Shown here: piece by piece, positions 1 through 20,504 of the stretch
Layout: each line of letters opens with the position of its first letter
Position numbering within the stretch: position 1 is the stretch's first letter
Origin: Crambe crambe
Lineage: Eukaryota > Porifera > Demospongiae > Poecilosclerida > Crambeidae
Direction: 5' to 3'
Assembly (NCBI GenBank): GCA_963924555.1
Contig: OZ004589.1
Coordinates: 1,736,001-1,800,000, forward strand
Length of the DNA stretch: 64,000 bases
Program-made: the position numbers and the translations under genes
The notes under the pieces: generated by a model
The model's database searches: none
What the model was told of the DNA's origin: nothing
The model's input: only the letters and a program-made list of their open reading frames with translations

Positions 1-7456
<7,456 letters not shown>

Positions 7457-7725
7457 TCTTCTCGCTCGAGTTACAAATCACTACTTTTACTAGTAAAGAC
7501 ATTGTTTTTAGCGCATAACCTCGGGCCAAAATTAATCACGGTCCGGTTAATTGAACAATCACATGACAAAGCACGTGTTGTCACGTGCAAATTAAAATTG
7601 CCGCAATGGCGCAACTGTATTACTTATGAGCTGGAGAGACAGAACAAGGATTCAATTTCTACTCCCCATCTGCGCCGAGAATCAGAAAGCAAGCTCGATC
7701 GTGTGGACTTGTGTCCTGAAGCGCC
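7457..7725. promoter_or_regulatory. Putative bidirectional promoter between divergent PTB-adaptor and p85-like genes
   Basis: Only 269 bp separate the proposed start codons: minus-strand ATG at 7456 and plus-strand ATG at 7726 (context GCGCCATGG). The interval contains two CACGTG E-box palindromes at 7572-7577 and 7582-7587. No TATA box is obvious. Bidirectional activity is inferred from the head-to-head spacing. Confidence 0.45.
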
Positions 7726-8316
7726 ATGGCTGCTAGTGAGTGTGGTAGCTGGAGTTTATTTGGGTCGATAATTGTGTAGGAATGGAATGTATCTGTGTAA
7801 GCTATCTATTGATTGTGAGATTAACTTAAGATATTTTAAGAACGACCTTATTTATCTATGTAGCTCGTATCTTTTGTGCTGATATCAGCTATAGGTGGCT
7901 AGCTAGCTAGCTATGAATATGTTTGTGTCTATCAAGACTGGCATAAGTCTAATAATTATTTGTTTCCTCAGGATGCATGAGTAAACTTGAGAGTGGGTAA
8001 CTTTGAGCAGGTAACCTTTAGTTTCAAACCAGCCCTAGATGTAACTAACTATGAAGAGTGATCGTCTGATCTGGAATGGATACACTTGGCTCGTAGAACA
8101 AGCTTATTTTTATCAGGTTTGAATCTTAGTGGCTGGATTTACTTATAGTACCATACCAGAGGGTCCTTGAGATTGTTAACAAGTGTTGTGTGAAACAAAA
8201 CTACCTTAAGTGCTCTGTGATCAGTCATACAGTCTCTGTTAACCTTTTCTTTAGATCGATAGCAATTCTGAATTAATAAAAAGTAGCTGTAGGGAAGAGT
8301 GTGATACAATGAAGAA

Positions 8317-8350
<34 letters not shown>

Positions 8351-11300
8351 TCCTGGTTGCCTAGTACATGACATAATGCTTCCCTTGAGCCAGCCCTAGG
8401 CACTTTGTGGTAGAGAACTTCGGTAATTCCATTACAGATGTCAAAGTTTTCTTCAATTAAGCCCACAACAGAGAAAGCCCTTGCACTCAAGACTGACATA
8501 TGCTGTTGTATATCAGCCCAAATATAGAAGATTCATGTGGTTCATAGCTATTAGAGACAATATTGTGTATTGATAGAAGAAGTTAACAGCTCACAGCCTT
8601 CAGGGATAATTGAAGTGTGATAACTAATTACTTTCAGTGGAAGCGAATTAGATATGCCTTTTGGCTGCTAGAGATGAGTGAAATTTGTTAGCTATGCTCT
8701 GGGGATAAGTACCCTTCCAATGGGCTATCAAACCAAGTACCTACGTTTGAGAGTAGTTGGATCCTTAAAGTCTAACCGATAGACCTGTCTGTTGTTGTTA
8801 TTAGTACTGTCCAATCAGAGGTCTGTGATCTCCATGGTGACGTGCTGTGAGCTATCTTGTGTCTGATGGAGAAGGAGGCTCTTCATTTTCGAACACTAGG
8901 CCGCCGAGAGTTAAAAGCATTACCACCTCACTCTTTAGGTTCTTGTAGAGCAATGCACAGGTGGTGAATTTTAGACAAATGAAACTGCAGAAGTTACGTT
9001 TCCCAGAACTACAAACTTGGACTCTCGTGAACTGTAAACTAACTTGTTGGTTGTAAATACAGATAGTATCTAGCGCAGTACATGTTTATCTAATTTCTGA
9101 TAAAATCTCTAAGATTCTCACCTATAATAACACATCAAGCTTGAAAATGTGTAACTGCTGGGCCACTGTTCATTTTTTGACTGTTTTTTTTTGAGTGTTA
9201 CAATAATGGCTGTCGACTAATTTCTGCATTTCAATTGGCATGAATAAGGCAACCGGATATCCGACCAAACTTGTTGCGAAAGACCAATTTTTATTGTGAC
9301 AAATTTTTCATGGGTTAAAAAAATTTAATACAAGGGGTGGCATACACTTAATCTGATTGGTCAGATCCAGCAAAATTTGTTCAGCCATTTCATTGCAATG
9401 ATGATGAACTGATTGGAATATGAGTGGCTTGGTAACGGATCAATATTTATGGGAGGAAGAGAAGAAGAAGAAGAAGAGAAGATTTCATTTTAGCTGGTGT
9501 GTAGGTAACACAGACCAACAATTACAAACAAGAACAAGATTATAATTACATCTGGCCAACTTCAACAAGACCACAGTTGGTAAACTCAAGACCACTTTAT
9601 GATACAACTTAGTTGTAGAGATAAATGTGAAGTAACAGGAAGGGCCTAGAGAATTTCTTCTCAGGACTCAAGAATCAAGGAGAACATAATGAATACGTCG
9701 TTTTGTTGTTGTAAAAATCTTGGATCTTGTATCTCTTCCAGCTTGGTAGCGATAATGGTGGTGATGATGATGATGATGATATTCCACCATCCTTGGTTTG
9801 GTGTGCCACGAGAAATGGTCTCCGGTGACCAGCAGTTGCGTATTTTCGATCTTTGCTTTGAAGTAATTCAATGCAGCACAGTCAGTGAGGGAGGCAAGCA
9901 AGGCAGGGAAGGAGAGGCTTACCACAGGTTGTCCTCTCAAACATTTGTCTTGTTGTTATGTGATAATTGGGTTCCTTTTGGCCACATGAAGACAGCTGGC
10001 CGGTTGCCAACCAAAACCTTGAGAGTCGGAGTGGTGGCCTTATATAGGAATGTTCTTATGATAGGACCTATAGGACCTTCAGTGTGTTCTATGAAATGCG
10101 GTTGTCTAATCTGGCCACTTCATTACCTCTCTATTAGCAAACCTATTCCTGGCCAGCTATTTCGACCTCCAATGCCCCACAGAGCTCATTCCTATTTCAA
10201 CCTCTTTTTAAAACGACAGCACCTATTCCTAAGCCAGCTATGTAATGAGACCAACACCTACATTTCAACCTCTCTAATGCGACCACCTCTCTGTCATATT
10301 AAAGCCATAAGATGGCTTTGTTGTACCTCTTAAAAGCAGTTAGAAAGTAATGGTAGCCCTTCTCTATACTCCATGGAGCCAAGCTTTCTAGATTATTTGT
10401 ATTATTTTCATAACTTTCGGGCGTCATTTCTCAGTGTGAGATACTTGGAGGTCATCATATTAAGCTTATAGTTCAATCACCATATAGCTACATTCTGGAT
10501 AATGATTGGGGGAAAGTTGTTATTTTTTTCATGTGATGATGACCTAGCTTGTGCAAGAGGATGGTTAACTGTATCTTTTTTTGTCTTTTTAAAAAATTAT
10601 TATTTTTTAATGAAACCTGCTTATGAGATCTCAGTACCTGTTAATTTATGTGGACTACTGCTCCCCTCCAGGCCTCCAGGGTTCATGTATTTATGACAAG
10701 CCAACCTCTCTTGTCAGCAGGGAGGGTACACTGCTTGATTTGTGGCTCGTTATGTATGCTATATCCAGTGGTCGTACTATGAAACTTACACATATGAGCC
10801 TGAACAAGTATTCTTGATGGTCTTCGCAGATTCTGAAATAGCTGGAATACATAGGTAACTGTTGTACCAGAGAGACTATAAATACACACTAAAGTGAGTT
10901 GGACAAGACATTTCCTTGAAGTACTGTACTGTCTGTAGTAAACTGTAACTGATTTTTCCTTGAACTTCCCTGTAGAGTAGTAAACCATAACTGACATTTC
11001 CTTCAACTTCCGAGTTGGTCAGACATTTCCTTCGAATAGTCGTGTGTGTGTGGATAAACCATACCACTTTCCTATAAGAGGCTTCATCTTGTGTATGTAT
11101 GTATGTATGCACGCACCTAAGAGTAGTCCACACTCCATTTGAACAATAGACCGACCACTTTTCCTTCCACACTTCAGAGAGATGACTTCTCATTCTTTAC
11201 TTTCAATTTCTGATTCAAGACCTTTCTTGATAAAAGTGACCTTTCTTGTTCATTATATATGAATGGTTTCTATGCTGACATTTTGGGGAACGTTAGTTAA

Positions 11301-14217
11301 AAGTGACTTTATTTATAAATTTGCAACTGATACTAATTATTAACCCTTTAGGTACTCACAGGAGATCTACTAATTTTAACTCTGTAGATACAGGATAAAT
11401 CAATTCTGTTTTAGCTCTGGACCCTCCTGCATTCAGAGAGCATGTTTTAGTGTTATTTCAGTTCATTGTCTTGCCTGTAATTTCAATTTAGAGACTGTTC
11501 CACTAGCACTCTGGACCCTCCTGCATTCAGAGAGCATGTTTTAGTGTTATTTCAGTTCATTGTCTTGCCTGTAATTTCAATTTAGAGACTGTTCCACTAG
11601 CACTCTGGACCCTCCTGCATTCAGAGAGCATGTTTTAGTGTTATTTCAGTTCATTATCTTGCCTGTAATTTCAATTTAGAGACTGTTCCACTAGCACTTT
11701 GGGAGTTTGTAGTTTGTTTTTGTTTTTTTGAGATTCGTAGGGTTCTCCCCAGAAGGCATAGGGAGGGGCAACACCACGAAGGAGGGGGGGGGGGGGATCC
11801 AATAATTATGATGGTTCCTAGTATAGTCTGAGAGATGCAATTCAGCTGTTGACACAGTCCTGTGGCCATTAGAAAGTTGAATCTCACCCGGTAATGTTAG
11901 GGTTTACTGTAAAATATGTTTTTTTTTTGTTTTTGTTTTTTTTAAACTCATCTCAATTAAAAGAACAAACAGTGAGTCAGTCTTGTTTGGCAGTATGAGT
12001 GGTCAAGTTGACAGGGCTAGAGCTGTGAGGAGCAATTGACCAAATGTTTTTTTAAATTTATTAATTTTTTGCTATTATTTATCTGATTTTGACGTGGATG
12101 TTATTCTGCAACTTCTAATTCGTGGGATCAATTTTGATAACAGCTTCTTTCACTTACTCACTTCCATGAAGGACTGTTTACAAGCTGAGAGACTTGAATA
12201 AGTTTGCTTTGCATACACAGAAGTGAGGCTAGAGAGTGTGAAACAGTGAGGCAGACCCCTAGAGAGTGTGAAGCAGTGAGGCAGACCCCTAGAGAGTGTG
12301 AAACAGTAAGGCAGACCTCTAGAGAGTGTGAAGCAGTGAGGCAGACCCCTAGAGAGTGTGAAACAGTGAGGCAGACCCCCAGAGAGTGTGAAGCAGTGAG
12401 GCAGACCCCTAGAGAGTGTGAAAAAGTGAGGCAAACCCCTAGAGAGTGTGAAGCAGTGAGGCAGACCCCTAGAGAGTGTGAAACAGTGAGGCAGACCCCC
12501 AGAGAGTGTGAAGCAGTGAGGCAGACCCCTAGAGAGTATGAAACAGTGAGGCAGACCCCTAGAGAGTGTGAAACAGTGAGGCAAACCCCTAGAGAGTGTG
12601 ACAGACTCTTTGAGATGTGAAACAGACCTGGCCACCCCAGTAAGACAGAGGGCCTCTCCAGTGAGGCAGACCCCTAGAGAGTGGGCTGCAGAGGCAGACT
12701 CCAACATCAAGAGGAACACTTAAGTGAGATGTGAAACAGATCTGGCCACTACAGTAAGACAGAGAGGGCCTCTCCAATTAAGACAGACCCCTAGAGAGAG
12801 GGCCTCTCCAGTAAGACAGACCCCTAGAGAGAGGGCCTCCAGTGAGGCAGACCCCTAGAGAATGGGCCTCTGCAGAGACAGACCCCTAGAGAGTGTGAGA
12901 TAGTGAAACAGAGCCACCCCAGTGAGACGTGAAACAGACCTGGCCACTCCAGTAAGACAGACCCCTAGAGAGTGTGAGAGAGTGAAACAGACCCCTAGAG
13001 AGAGAAAGGGCTACCCCAGTGAGGTGGACCCCTCAGAGTGTCCAAGATAGTTTGTTAGTGGGAATGGTTACATTTACTATCGTTGCTGGGAGTCCAGACT
13101 TCCCTGTTACAATGCAGTATGATAATAATGCAGCACTCTGATAAGAACAATACTTCTTGTGAAGTCTGAATAGAATCCATTTTGAAGTCTGAATGGGCAG
13201 CTTGTAACTCAAACCATTCCATGAAAGTGTTCTGTGTCACATGGAAGCAAAGACTATGAATCCAAGTGTATGTATGTATGTATGTATGTATGTATGTATG
13301 TATGTATGTATGTATGTATGTATGTTTATTTCTAGTGGGATTGTGTGTTTTGGGTTTGTTGTTGTGGCTTACTTGGATGAAGTTGCTGGCTAGGATCATC
13401 CAACTTGGGTCTATTATGGCCAGCCAGCAAGTGTGAGCATGCATGCCCCCCCACCTGACCGGAACATGTACAACCCAGCGGATAGATCATGCAGTGCTAT
13501 GACATGGATATTACAAGTTGTAGAATGTCTAGAGATAACAATGGTCAGCTTGTACCAAAACATATGGTGTGACTTCTTGACCTTTCGTCTTGTGTATCTC
13601 AGTCTACTGTGTGTGTGTGTGCGTGTGCATGTGTGTGTGTGTATGTGTGTGTGTTGATGTGGTACCACCTATATGCACGTGCTTAATGCTTAAATCAGAA
13701 AAGCGCGCGTGTGTGTGTCCATGTGCTACCACCTATAGCTAAGTTCATGATGTGTGGAATGCTTTAAATTGGAGAAGCATGTATGTGTGTGTGTGTGTCG
13801 ACGTGCTATGATATTCCAATTAGACCCATTTAATTCTACACTGCACTAACACATGTCTCGTGTGTTCCATAACAGACTTCAGTATGCGCATGCAAGAGAG
13901 AATGTTCCAGTCAGCTGTGGTGTATTTTCTAATTTACTTCAAAACAATAATAGTTAGTCACCAAGGTGGCAGTGGGTGTGGTCACATTGATATTTCAACA
14001 TTTTAATTACCCTCTCTCCCCAGACCCTCCTCTCCCACCACGTAACGACGGAGGGAGGCGTTTCTCCAACACTCCCCCTGCACCTCCTACTGTACCTAAA
14101 AAGAATCGTGAGTTTTTAAATGTGAAACCCTGTACCAAATATTACTATTTGGAACCCCTTTTCTCAGATATCCTTCATCCATCCAAGACAGTTGGAGACC
14201 TTTCTCCACAGTTATCA

Positions 14218-14252
<35 letters not shown>

Positions 14253-17200
14253 AATATTTGTTTGTAATAGTGAGGTTATTATTCCATGAAGATACTAAAA
14301 AAGCATGAAAATCTTAGTCCCACAGAATCAGACATTCTGCACCAACGAATGACCAAATGACATGCCCTTTCCCTTCCCTCTCCTCCCCTTGCTGCAGGTT
14401 CTCCTTACAACTCCCACAGCTCCTCCGCCATCTCCCTTAGTGAACAGTACCAGCACCAACAGTATCCCCCTCACCCTCACCACCCTCCCCCCGTCCACCC
14501 CTCCTACACCCAGTCCCATCAACCCTCCCCCAATTCTTCCTTCTCCTCCCATCACGTCATGAACTCTGTATCTGGCTCTCCGTCGTCAAGTCCAAATTCC
14601 AGCGGGAATCCCCCTCCTCTCCCCAACCGACGTTTGTCTTCTAGGTCATCATTTGATCAGAGTCCGACCGACAAATACCCTCAGGGAAGGCAGCCCCATC
14701 CTTCTGGTACCCCTTCTAGGCTCGCCACCTACAGTGGAGGGCCATCTACAGCGTGAGTCCTTTAAGTACAGATATGATGGATTCATTGGTAGTCCCAGAT
14801 GAATCGAATCAGCTCAATAAAAGTTGCCATTTCTCAGATTTGCATTGCCCTGAACGTCTGTCATGTGTTTGGATTATTTTCAGCCCCAAGGCTACTAGTA
14901 ACTGCGAGTTAAAGGATGAAGAGATGAATTTGGTTTCTATCTATCACATACTCAGCTCTCATGATTACAAGTTTCCTTTCTTGAACTCTATGCAGTTCAG
15001 AAAATAGTACCAAAAAATAATATAAAATGAACTTATACGTATGTAAAAATGTTTTAAGTACATCTCTCTATCTTTATTCTGCCCTGCAGCCTACCAGGAG
15101 ATAACACCTATATCACTCCTGACGTTGTGGACCACCTCCGCCAACAGTATCACCAGCAGCACTCCCAGCAGAGGCCACTGCCACAACCACACTCCCAGGT
15201 CATGCCCTCCTCCTTTTATTCACCTCTGGAAGAGCAGGAGTGGTACTGGGGCAGCATTTCAAAGTACGTTGAATATTACTTGCTGACCCTTACTGATCCA
15301 AGGGAATGTCTCACTTGTTGACCCTAGGAAAAGTGCACTTGATGACCCTTTACCAATCAGAAGGATATTCACTTGCTGACCCTTTACCTATTCAAGGGAA
15401 AGCAATTTTTGCTATTTGGAAAAATATGTAGGCAGGGGAAGTACAGTCATGTGAAAGAGGCTGGCACATTTTACCCCCATAGATATCGTATAATGAATGC
15501 TTGAGGGACTATGGGTAATACTTCTCTCTTCCCCCTTCAGAGAGGAGGTAACGGACATCATGAAGGAGATGCCCAATGGAGCCTTCTTGGTCCGAGATGC
15601 AGCCCGAGTGCCCGGTTATTACACCCTGACCTTACGCAAGGCTGGAGTCAACCGTCTCATAAGAATCATGCACAAGGATGGACTCTATGGCTTTGCAGAA
15701 CCTCTGGAGTTCACCTCAGTCATGTCCCTTGTCGACTACTACAAGGAGCACTCTCTGGCCCCCTACAGTCCGAAGTTGGACATCACCCTCGGCCAACCTG
15801 TCTCTCGGAAACTTCTGAATGATGACATGGACCGGATGGATATGACAGACGAGCACATTATTGACAGGTTGCGCACATTGGATGAAGATCTGAAGACTAA
15901 GAGCAAGGAATACAACAGTCAGAAACAGAGGGTTGAAAAAATGAATGAGGTTAGGAGAAATGGTTCGATGTACGACAAATGTGGAAGAGCTCCTTGCTAG
16001 TAGTTCATTGCTGATGTGTTGATGCATTTCATACTCTTTCCTCTTTCTCTCCTTCTCTCTCTCCCTTCCTCCCCTTCTCCCTTTCTCCTTCCACTTCTCC
16101 CTCTCTCCCTCCCCTCTCTTCCCCTCCCCTCTCCTCTCCCTCCCCTCCCCCTTCCCCTGTAGGAGTTGAAGAACATGAGAACAGACATAGCAGCACAGGA
16201 GGAGATCATTGCAGTGTACAGTGAGAGTTTGAAGGAGCATGAAAAACATCATAACTCGTGTCCTCCTTCTCTCAAAGAAGTGTAAGTGTGCAAAGATACA
16301 GTAGGATGATCAGCAAGTTATTAACAAGATTAAGAGGAAATGAGTGTGTGAAACATTAGTGTTGAACGTCCAATCAAATTCAAGAACGTGTAACCAGTCA
16401 AATCATACAATGATATGGTTAGAAGTGAGATGGTATGTAGAATGGTTGCGATAAAATGTTAAAAAATTTGCTTCATGATTTTTGCAAGTGTGAGCCATAT
16501 GTGACAGTCTCGTGTAGAAAATTGAAAGGCTTAATTAAGTGAATTTGATATGACCATGAGACCACTAGTAGTGGTCAGCCAAGAGTGGCCAAAAATGAAT
16601 AATAAATGTCTAATATTAATTGACTTCTACTTATGACTTTTTCTTGTTTATCCATAACCAAGACAATTTTGCCCTACAAAGCTTGAAACTCTGTGCTATT
16701 CCGCTGATTAAAATTCCATTTGTCTTGATGATCCAGATTGCGGGTGAACTATGAACTCCTTCAGAGAAGGTTTCGAAGCAACAAGGACACTGAAGAGGAA
16801 CTGCGAGATAAGATCACTCGTACAGAGTCCACGAAGAACAGGGTTGATATTGACCTGAATAACTTGAAGCCAGAGATCAAGGAGATGCAGTCAGAGAAAG
16901 GGATGCTCTATCGGTAAGCTGGCTCATCAGATTTTCAATATGAATACCCTGAAGTGTTGATATCTCGTTTTAAAGGAGTCAGGACACCATTATAATTGGG
17001 GGTGGGCATGGACATACTTGTTACCTTTAAAATGGGGATAACTCTCAAATCTGAGCACTTTTTTGTGTCTTATCTTGTTGCTTTTTAAGGACACTCCTGA
17101 AGAAGCTTTCCACATGTTCCCACAGTATGTACAGTACTTAGTAGCATCATTTTTGACTGCCATAATTCTAGGATTTTGAATAAACGTGGGATGACTAACA

Positions 17201-18616
17201 ACGAGGTTGCTAGTCGTATCCAAGGTGTCAGGAGTGAAGAAGACCAGGACGAGGAAGAGGAAGGTCTCTATGCCACATATGCCATGCTCCACACCATCAG
17301 GAAAGAGTAAGCCTGTATCTAATATGATGTCAAATTTATTATGTCTTTCCAATTTTTCATGATTAGTTTGTTATAATTAATTAATATAATTATTAATATA
17401 TTGTTAATATAATCAACCTCTGATCCTGGAGTGGTTGATAAATCACTTCTTATCCTAGAGAGGTTGATAAATATTGGAACATTAATTTTATCAACCTGTA
17501 ACAAGGAATTATTCTATTTAATGCTCATCTTTATATTTTTAGATCTGACTACCAAAGGATATCAGAAGAAATTAGGAAAAGAGGGCGTCGACCACCTCCT
17601 CTCCCTCCCAACGATCCAAGGAATCCAAAGATCCATGAACCCCTTCCCCCTCCTCCCACTCAGGGGGAACCACCCCCTCGGAATATCCTCCGTGAACCCC
17701 TAACAAGAGGACGTATAAACACGGTGGTGGACAGGCCACCCCCACAGACTGAGGAATTTGATGTAAGGGAATATACACTGTGTGGGGAGATCCCCATAAT
17801 TAACCTATAGCTAACAGATTGAAGAATCCTTAATATAGTCAGACCCAAGTAACTAATCCACACTTCAAATTGCATATTTCTGACTCTAGGGACACTTGAT
17901 AACAGCAGCACAGCTCAACTTGTCTCGAGACATGCCACACTTGAAACAGAGTAACTGGATGAACCCCAGCCTATCGTGAGTCTGGGGGTTCAGCCATAAA
18001 AGGGCGGGGTCAAAATGAGGGGAAAATAGAAGCAAACTTTAATTCTCTACATCTCTCTCTCTCTCTCTCTCTCCCCTTCCTATCTCTGACAGGCGTGAGG
18101 AGTCCAGAGAGAGACTGACTGGCAAACGCAATGGGACATTTCTTGTTCGTCCGAAGGCAGGAATTGACGATGGCTCCCAACTACCTACACCCACACATTC
18201 ACATACCATAGACATACTGTGAGTCAATCTCTAGCATCCCTTTCAATGTAGACTCAAGATGTACTTACTGGGAGGGTTAGGTAACTAGGAAATCGCTTTC
18301 CAAATTTCAATGTTTAAGTACTAAAGGGTATGTAGGTGAGTCACAATCTAATTCTGCATGTTCTTATAATGAATGCAATGATACATGTACTCACACATGT
18401 GATAATTTTAAGATCACTTGCATGCACATTTATAGTGATCGAGGGAGATTTAAGAGGATACCGGTGTTCCAAGATCCCAATGGCGGCTATGGCTTTGCTC
18501 CTCCGTACGAGTTTGACTCCCTATCTACTCTAGTGTTGTACTATGCCACAAACACGATGGAGAAACACAATCCTGACTTAGAGACCACTCTTATGTACCC
18601 TGCCTTTTGCCCCTAA
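7726..18616 (+). CDS. PI3-kinase p85-like regulatory subunit, copy 1 (N-SH2, inter-SH2 coiled coil, C-SH2)
   Basis: Predicted exons: 7726-7735, 14024-14107, 14398-14752, 15090-15263, 15541-15949, 16163-16281, 16737-16913, 17172-17306, 17543-17762, 17890-17975, 18093-18218, 18436-18616. Every phase closes, giving 692 codons including TAA. Order: serine/proline-rich N-terminus (PPLPPR); N-SH2 at about 200-305 (EWYWGSISK, GAFLVRD, YYTLTLRK); inter-SH2 coiled coil at about 305-455, with LNNLKPEIKEMQSEKGMLYR matching the p85 IKPDLIQLRK region; an acidic segment; a proline-rich linker (RRPPPLPP, about 490-560); and C-SH2 at about 583-691 (GTFLVRPK, GGYGFAPPYEFDSL). Family knowledge: this unit binds and inhibits p110 and recruits it to YxxM phosphotyrosines. 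There is no SH3 or BH domain. The 10-nt first exon is the weakest part: phase fits (MAA-N-PPLPPR) but it lies 6.3 kb upstream. Confidence 0.85.
11415..11697. repeat. 94-bp direct repeat, three copies
   Basis: Units beginning CTCTGGACCCTCCTGCATTC start at 11415, 11509 and 11603 and are nearly identical through CTGTTCCACTAGCAC. The near identity implies a recent expansion. Confidence 0.95.
12228..13035. repeat. 30-bp minisatellite (CCCCTAGAGAGTGTGAAACA unit), decaying rightwards
   Basis: About 12 regular 30-bp units at 12228-12600, alternating GAAACAGTGAGGC and GAAGCAGTGAGGC so that a 60-bp higher-order period is visible. Units then degenerate to about 13035. Because 30 is a multiple of 3, frames on both strands stay open, giving decapeptide repeats that I regard as non-coding. 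A shorter relative lies at 21785-21915 upstream of p85 copy 2. Confidence 0.9.
13268..13325. repeat. (TATG)n microsatellite
   Basis: Tandem TATG units. The equivalent position upstream of p85 copy 2 (22216-22275) carries the same repeat with a TGTG interruption, which supports a segmental duplication. Confidence 0.95.
15541..15949 (+). CDS. p85 copy 1 exon: N-SH2 body plus start of coiled coil
   Basis: Acceptor CCTTCAG, donor GAG|GTTAGG. The exon encodes EEVTDIMKEM, GAFLVRDAARV (with the phosphotyrosine-binding FLVR arginine), YYTLTLRKAG, LIRIMHKDGLYGFAEPL and SLVDYYKEHSL. It then runs into the coiled-coil region (DEHIIDRLRTLDEDLKTKSK). The preceding exon 15090-15263 supplies the SH2 start EEQEWYWGSISK. 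Confidence 0.92.
16030..16158. repeat. Polypyrimidine (CCTCTCCC-rich) intron tract, copy 1
   Basis: Nearly uninterrupted C/T tract directly before the coiled-coil exon acceptor. A longer version occupies 24760-24908 in copy 2. Reverse-strand open frames across it are repeat artefacts. Confidence 0.85.
16163..16913 (+). CDS. p85 copy 1 exons: inter-SH2 coiled coil
   Basis: Exons 16163-16281 and 16737-16913 encode charged heptad-like sequence: ELKNMRTDIAAQEEIIAVY, LRVNYELLQRRFRSNKD, VDIDLNNLKPEIKEMQSEK. This is the position and pattern of the iSH2 helices that clamp p110 in known p85 proteins. The intron before 16163 is almost pure CCCTCT-type polypyrimidine (about 16030-16158). Confidence 0.85.
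17890..18616 (+). CDS. p85 copy 1 exons: C-terminal SH2 and stop
   Basis: Exons 17890-17975, 18093-18218 and 18436-18616. The domain starts at SNWMNPSLSREESRERL, has GTFLVRPKAGIDDG, and ends GGYGFAPPYEFDSLSTLVLYY ... TLMYPAFCP-stop. Human p85 C-SH2 likewise ends with TLAYPV shortly before the C-terminus. Confidence 0.92.
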
Positions 18617-19318
18617 CATTATCGAGTTATTTGTTTTGATTCAGAGATTTTTTTTTTTGTTTCCTTTTGGCATCAAATGCTTCATGTATTGGAACTGAGA
18701 ATTTTTTTTTGTGTATAGTTTAATGCTGTACTGTATGTGATTTGATATTATCATTGCTTTTTCAAATGACTGTAATTTTGCTTTTGGAGGACAATGGAGG
18801 TTCTAACCAAGCAGCTACATACTTAGGAAGGTGTAATGTGCACTTAGTCTCGCGCGCCCGCGCGAGACATGCACTAAACCACAATACGCGCCCGCGCGAG
18901 ACTAATGTGCACTAAATTATAAACCACAATACGCGCGCGGTGGCCAAATTAGCATGCGCGGTATATAGACAGGATCTAGGAAACAGTAGCGCTTGCTCCA
19001 ACCCGGTATACGTACATCAGCACAATTCTTTAAGAAAGAAAGGTAAAGGGTCGGCGCCGCCAGACTAGTCTTGCATATGCGCATGTTGTGGGCATGGCAT
19101 GAATTAGATCTAGAGCGAAAGAAAGAGAAAGCAAAAAGTCTGACGTCGTGGAAATCAATTTCCGGCCGGTGGCGGGAGTCATGACAAACACTCTCTCAGG
19201 ATACTGGTGAGTCAGTAGTGATATACCGGTGAGTGATAAAAGTGCGTGGCTATGGGCCTTTGCAATTAGACTGCTGAAGGCGGTTTAGGCTTTAGAGAGA
19301 TTGGCTAAGACTATAGCT
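18617..19318. other. Intergenic region with GC-rich inverted repeat
   Basis: Follows the p85 copy 1 stop. At about 18845-18905 it contains inverted CTCGCGCGCCCGCGCGAGAC sequences in an otherwise AT-rich area. The same TAGTCTCGCGCGCCCG core recurs at 31368. No coding is seen. Confidence 0.6.
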
Positions 19319-20180
19319 ATGGGAGGTAAGTGCAGATATGGCCGTTCATGCAGTGCCACAATAAAAGTATTTTTAGCTAGGTATGCATGTTTTCCTTGGC
19401 TAAGTAGCTATGTACATCGTAGGGGGAGGAAGGTCATCTATTTTATTTTTTTTTGGGGGGGGGGGGGGGGGGGGAGCTGAGTGTAATAAAAGTGTGACCA
19501 CACTAACACGCAAAGCGTGCCATCTAAGGGGGTCTGGGGGTATGATTTTAAGCCTCATTGGATTGGATCTGGTGCATTCTCTGAGGTTCTAGGGTGATGT
19601 CTCAATTCCCACTGAATTATAGCTTGTTAGCTAGCTAACTACTTTTAAGCTGCCTACAAATAACAACAACAATTTCAGTTTCGCTTATTAAGAACATGAT
19701 GTCGTAATCCATTACTTTTGAGGGGGCTCAGCCCCCACCTTCTGAATATTGGGGGGGGGGGGGTCTAGCCCCTCCAGCCCACCTTATCATTTAGACCCAT
19801 GGAATCAAGAACTTCATCACTTGCAATCACTCAAGTTCCTTGTTCCTGATGGTCAATATAAAGAAATTAGATTTATGGTGGAATTGGCTCCAATCTAGAA
19901 AAAGATATTGGCTTTAAATATAGTGAAATTCAAGGTATGGAAAATCCAGGAAGTGGGAAGACAATTAAAGCTTGTTTAGATGATGTGATTGGAAGATGAA
20001 TGCTCCAAATATGCCCAACACCAAGCGTTTCCCTGCAAATTGGAGAGATTTTTATAACTCACTTGAGGACACTCTGCATGGAGTGTTAGCAAGAAAATTA
20101 CAGGCTGCTATCGAAGCTGGGGACATAGTAAATTTCGATGACGGTAAACATTATAGATGTGGCCATGATAGCTGCCCCTG
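19319..20180 (+). pseudogene. Broken copy of the death-domain gene (first two exons)
   Basis: ATGGGAG|GTAAGT at 19319-19325 is identical to exon 1 of the intact gene at 52730. The second exon starts at 19795 (DPWNQELHHLQSLKFL in nucleotide alignment), but the frame is broken near 19860-19900 and again where GGAAGATGGATGGCAAATGC of the intact copy has become GGAAGATGAATGC. Readable death-domain pieces remain (EIQGMENPGSGKTIKACLDD, PANWRDFYNSLEDTLHGVL). A second gene part follows on the opposite strand, so the copy is also rearranged. Confidence 0.85.
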
Positions 20181-20504
20181 ATGCACACTGGCTATGGCAT
20201 ATTATCGTTTCACAGCAGCTAGCTCCTGCATTTCTTCAAGATGATTAGTATGGATTTACAAGCACACACAGCATTGATATTGTAATTTTAAGTAACTGCA
20301 TCTATCCTAGGAATTGGTGTTTAGGCATGGGGCTATAATTATGCTAGCATAATAATGGGCCTCACTGGAATCCCAGAATAGTACTGAGGCTAAAAAACTG
20401 GCTGCAGTCATTCTCCCTAGCCCTTAATTGTCTGCACATGATGATTGTCAAGCTGACTAGGCACAAAATTGATACTGGTGTGTACATGAGATTTTTTTAA
20501 AAAG

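Larger units (their letters stand above)
7736..14023. other. Long first intron/upstream region of p85-like copy 1, repeat-rich
   Basis: No supported coding exon. Contains (TGT)n at about 8320-8349, a 94-bp triplicate at 11415-11697, the 30-bp minisatellite at about 12230-13030, (TATG)n at about 13268-13325 and TG-rich tracts at 13608-13655. DNA from about 12090 rightwards is duplicated upstream of p85 copy 2. A 214-codon open frame at 9689-10333 looks like chance: it has low-complexity Met and Cys runs and no domain. Confidence 0.6.

Noticed and set aside
9689..10333. 214-codon open frame
   Set aside because: No domain, Met and Cys low-complexity runs from ATG repeats, and no paralogue elsewhere in the window; treated as chance.
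12150..12719. 189-codon minus-strand frame with LSRGLPHCFT repeats
   Set aside because: The product of a 30-bp minisatellite; both strands are equally open.
15716..16252. Minus-strand 178-codon frame over the p85 coiled-coil region
   Set aside because: Antisense shadow of the N-SH2 exon and the polypyrimidine intron.
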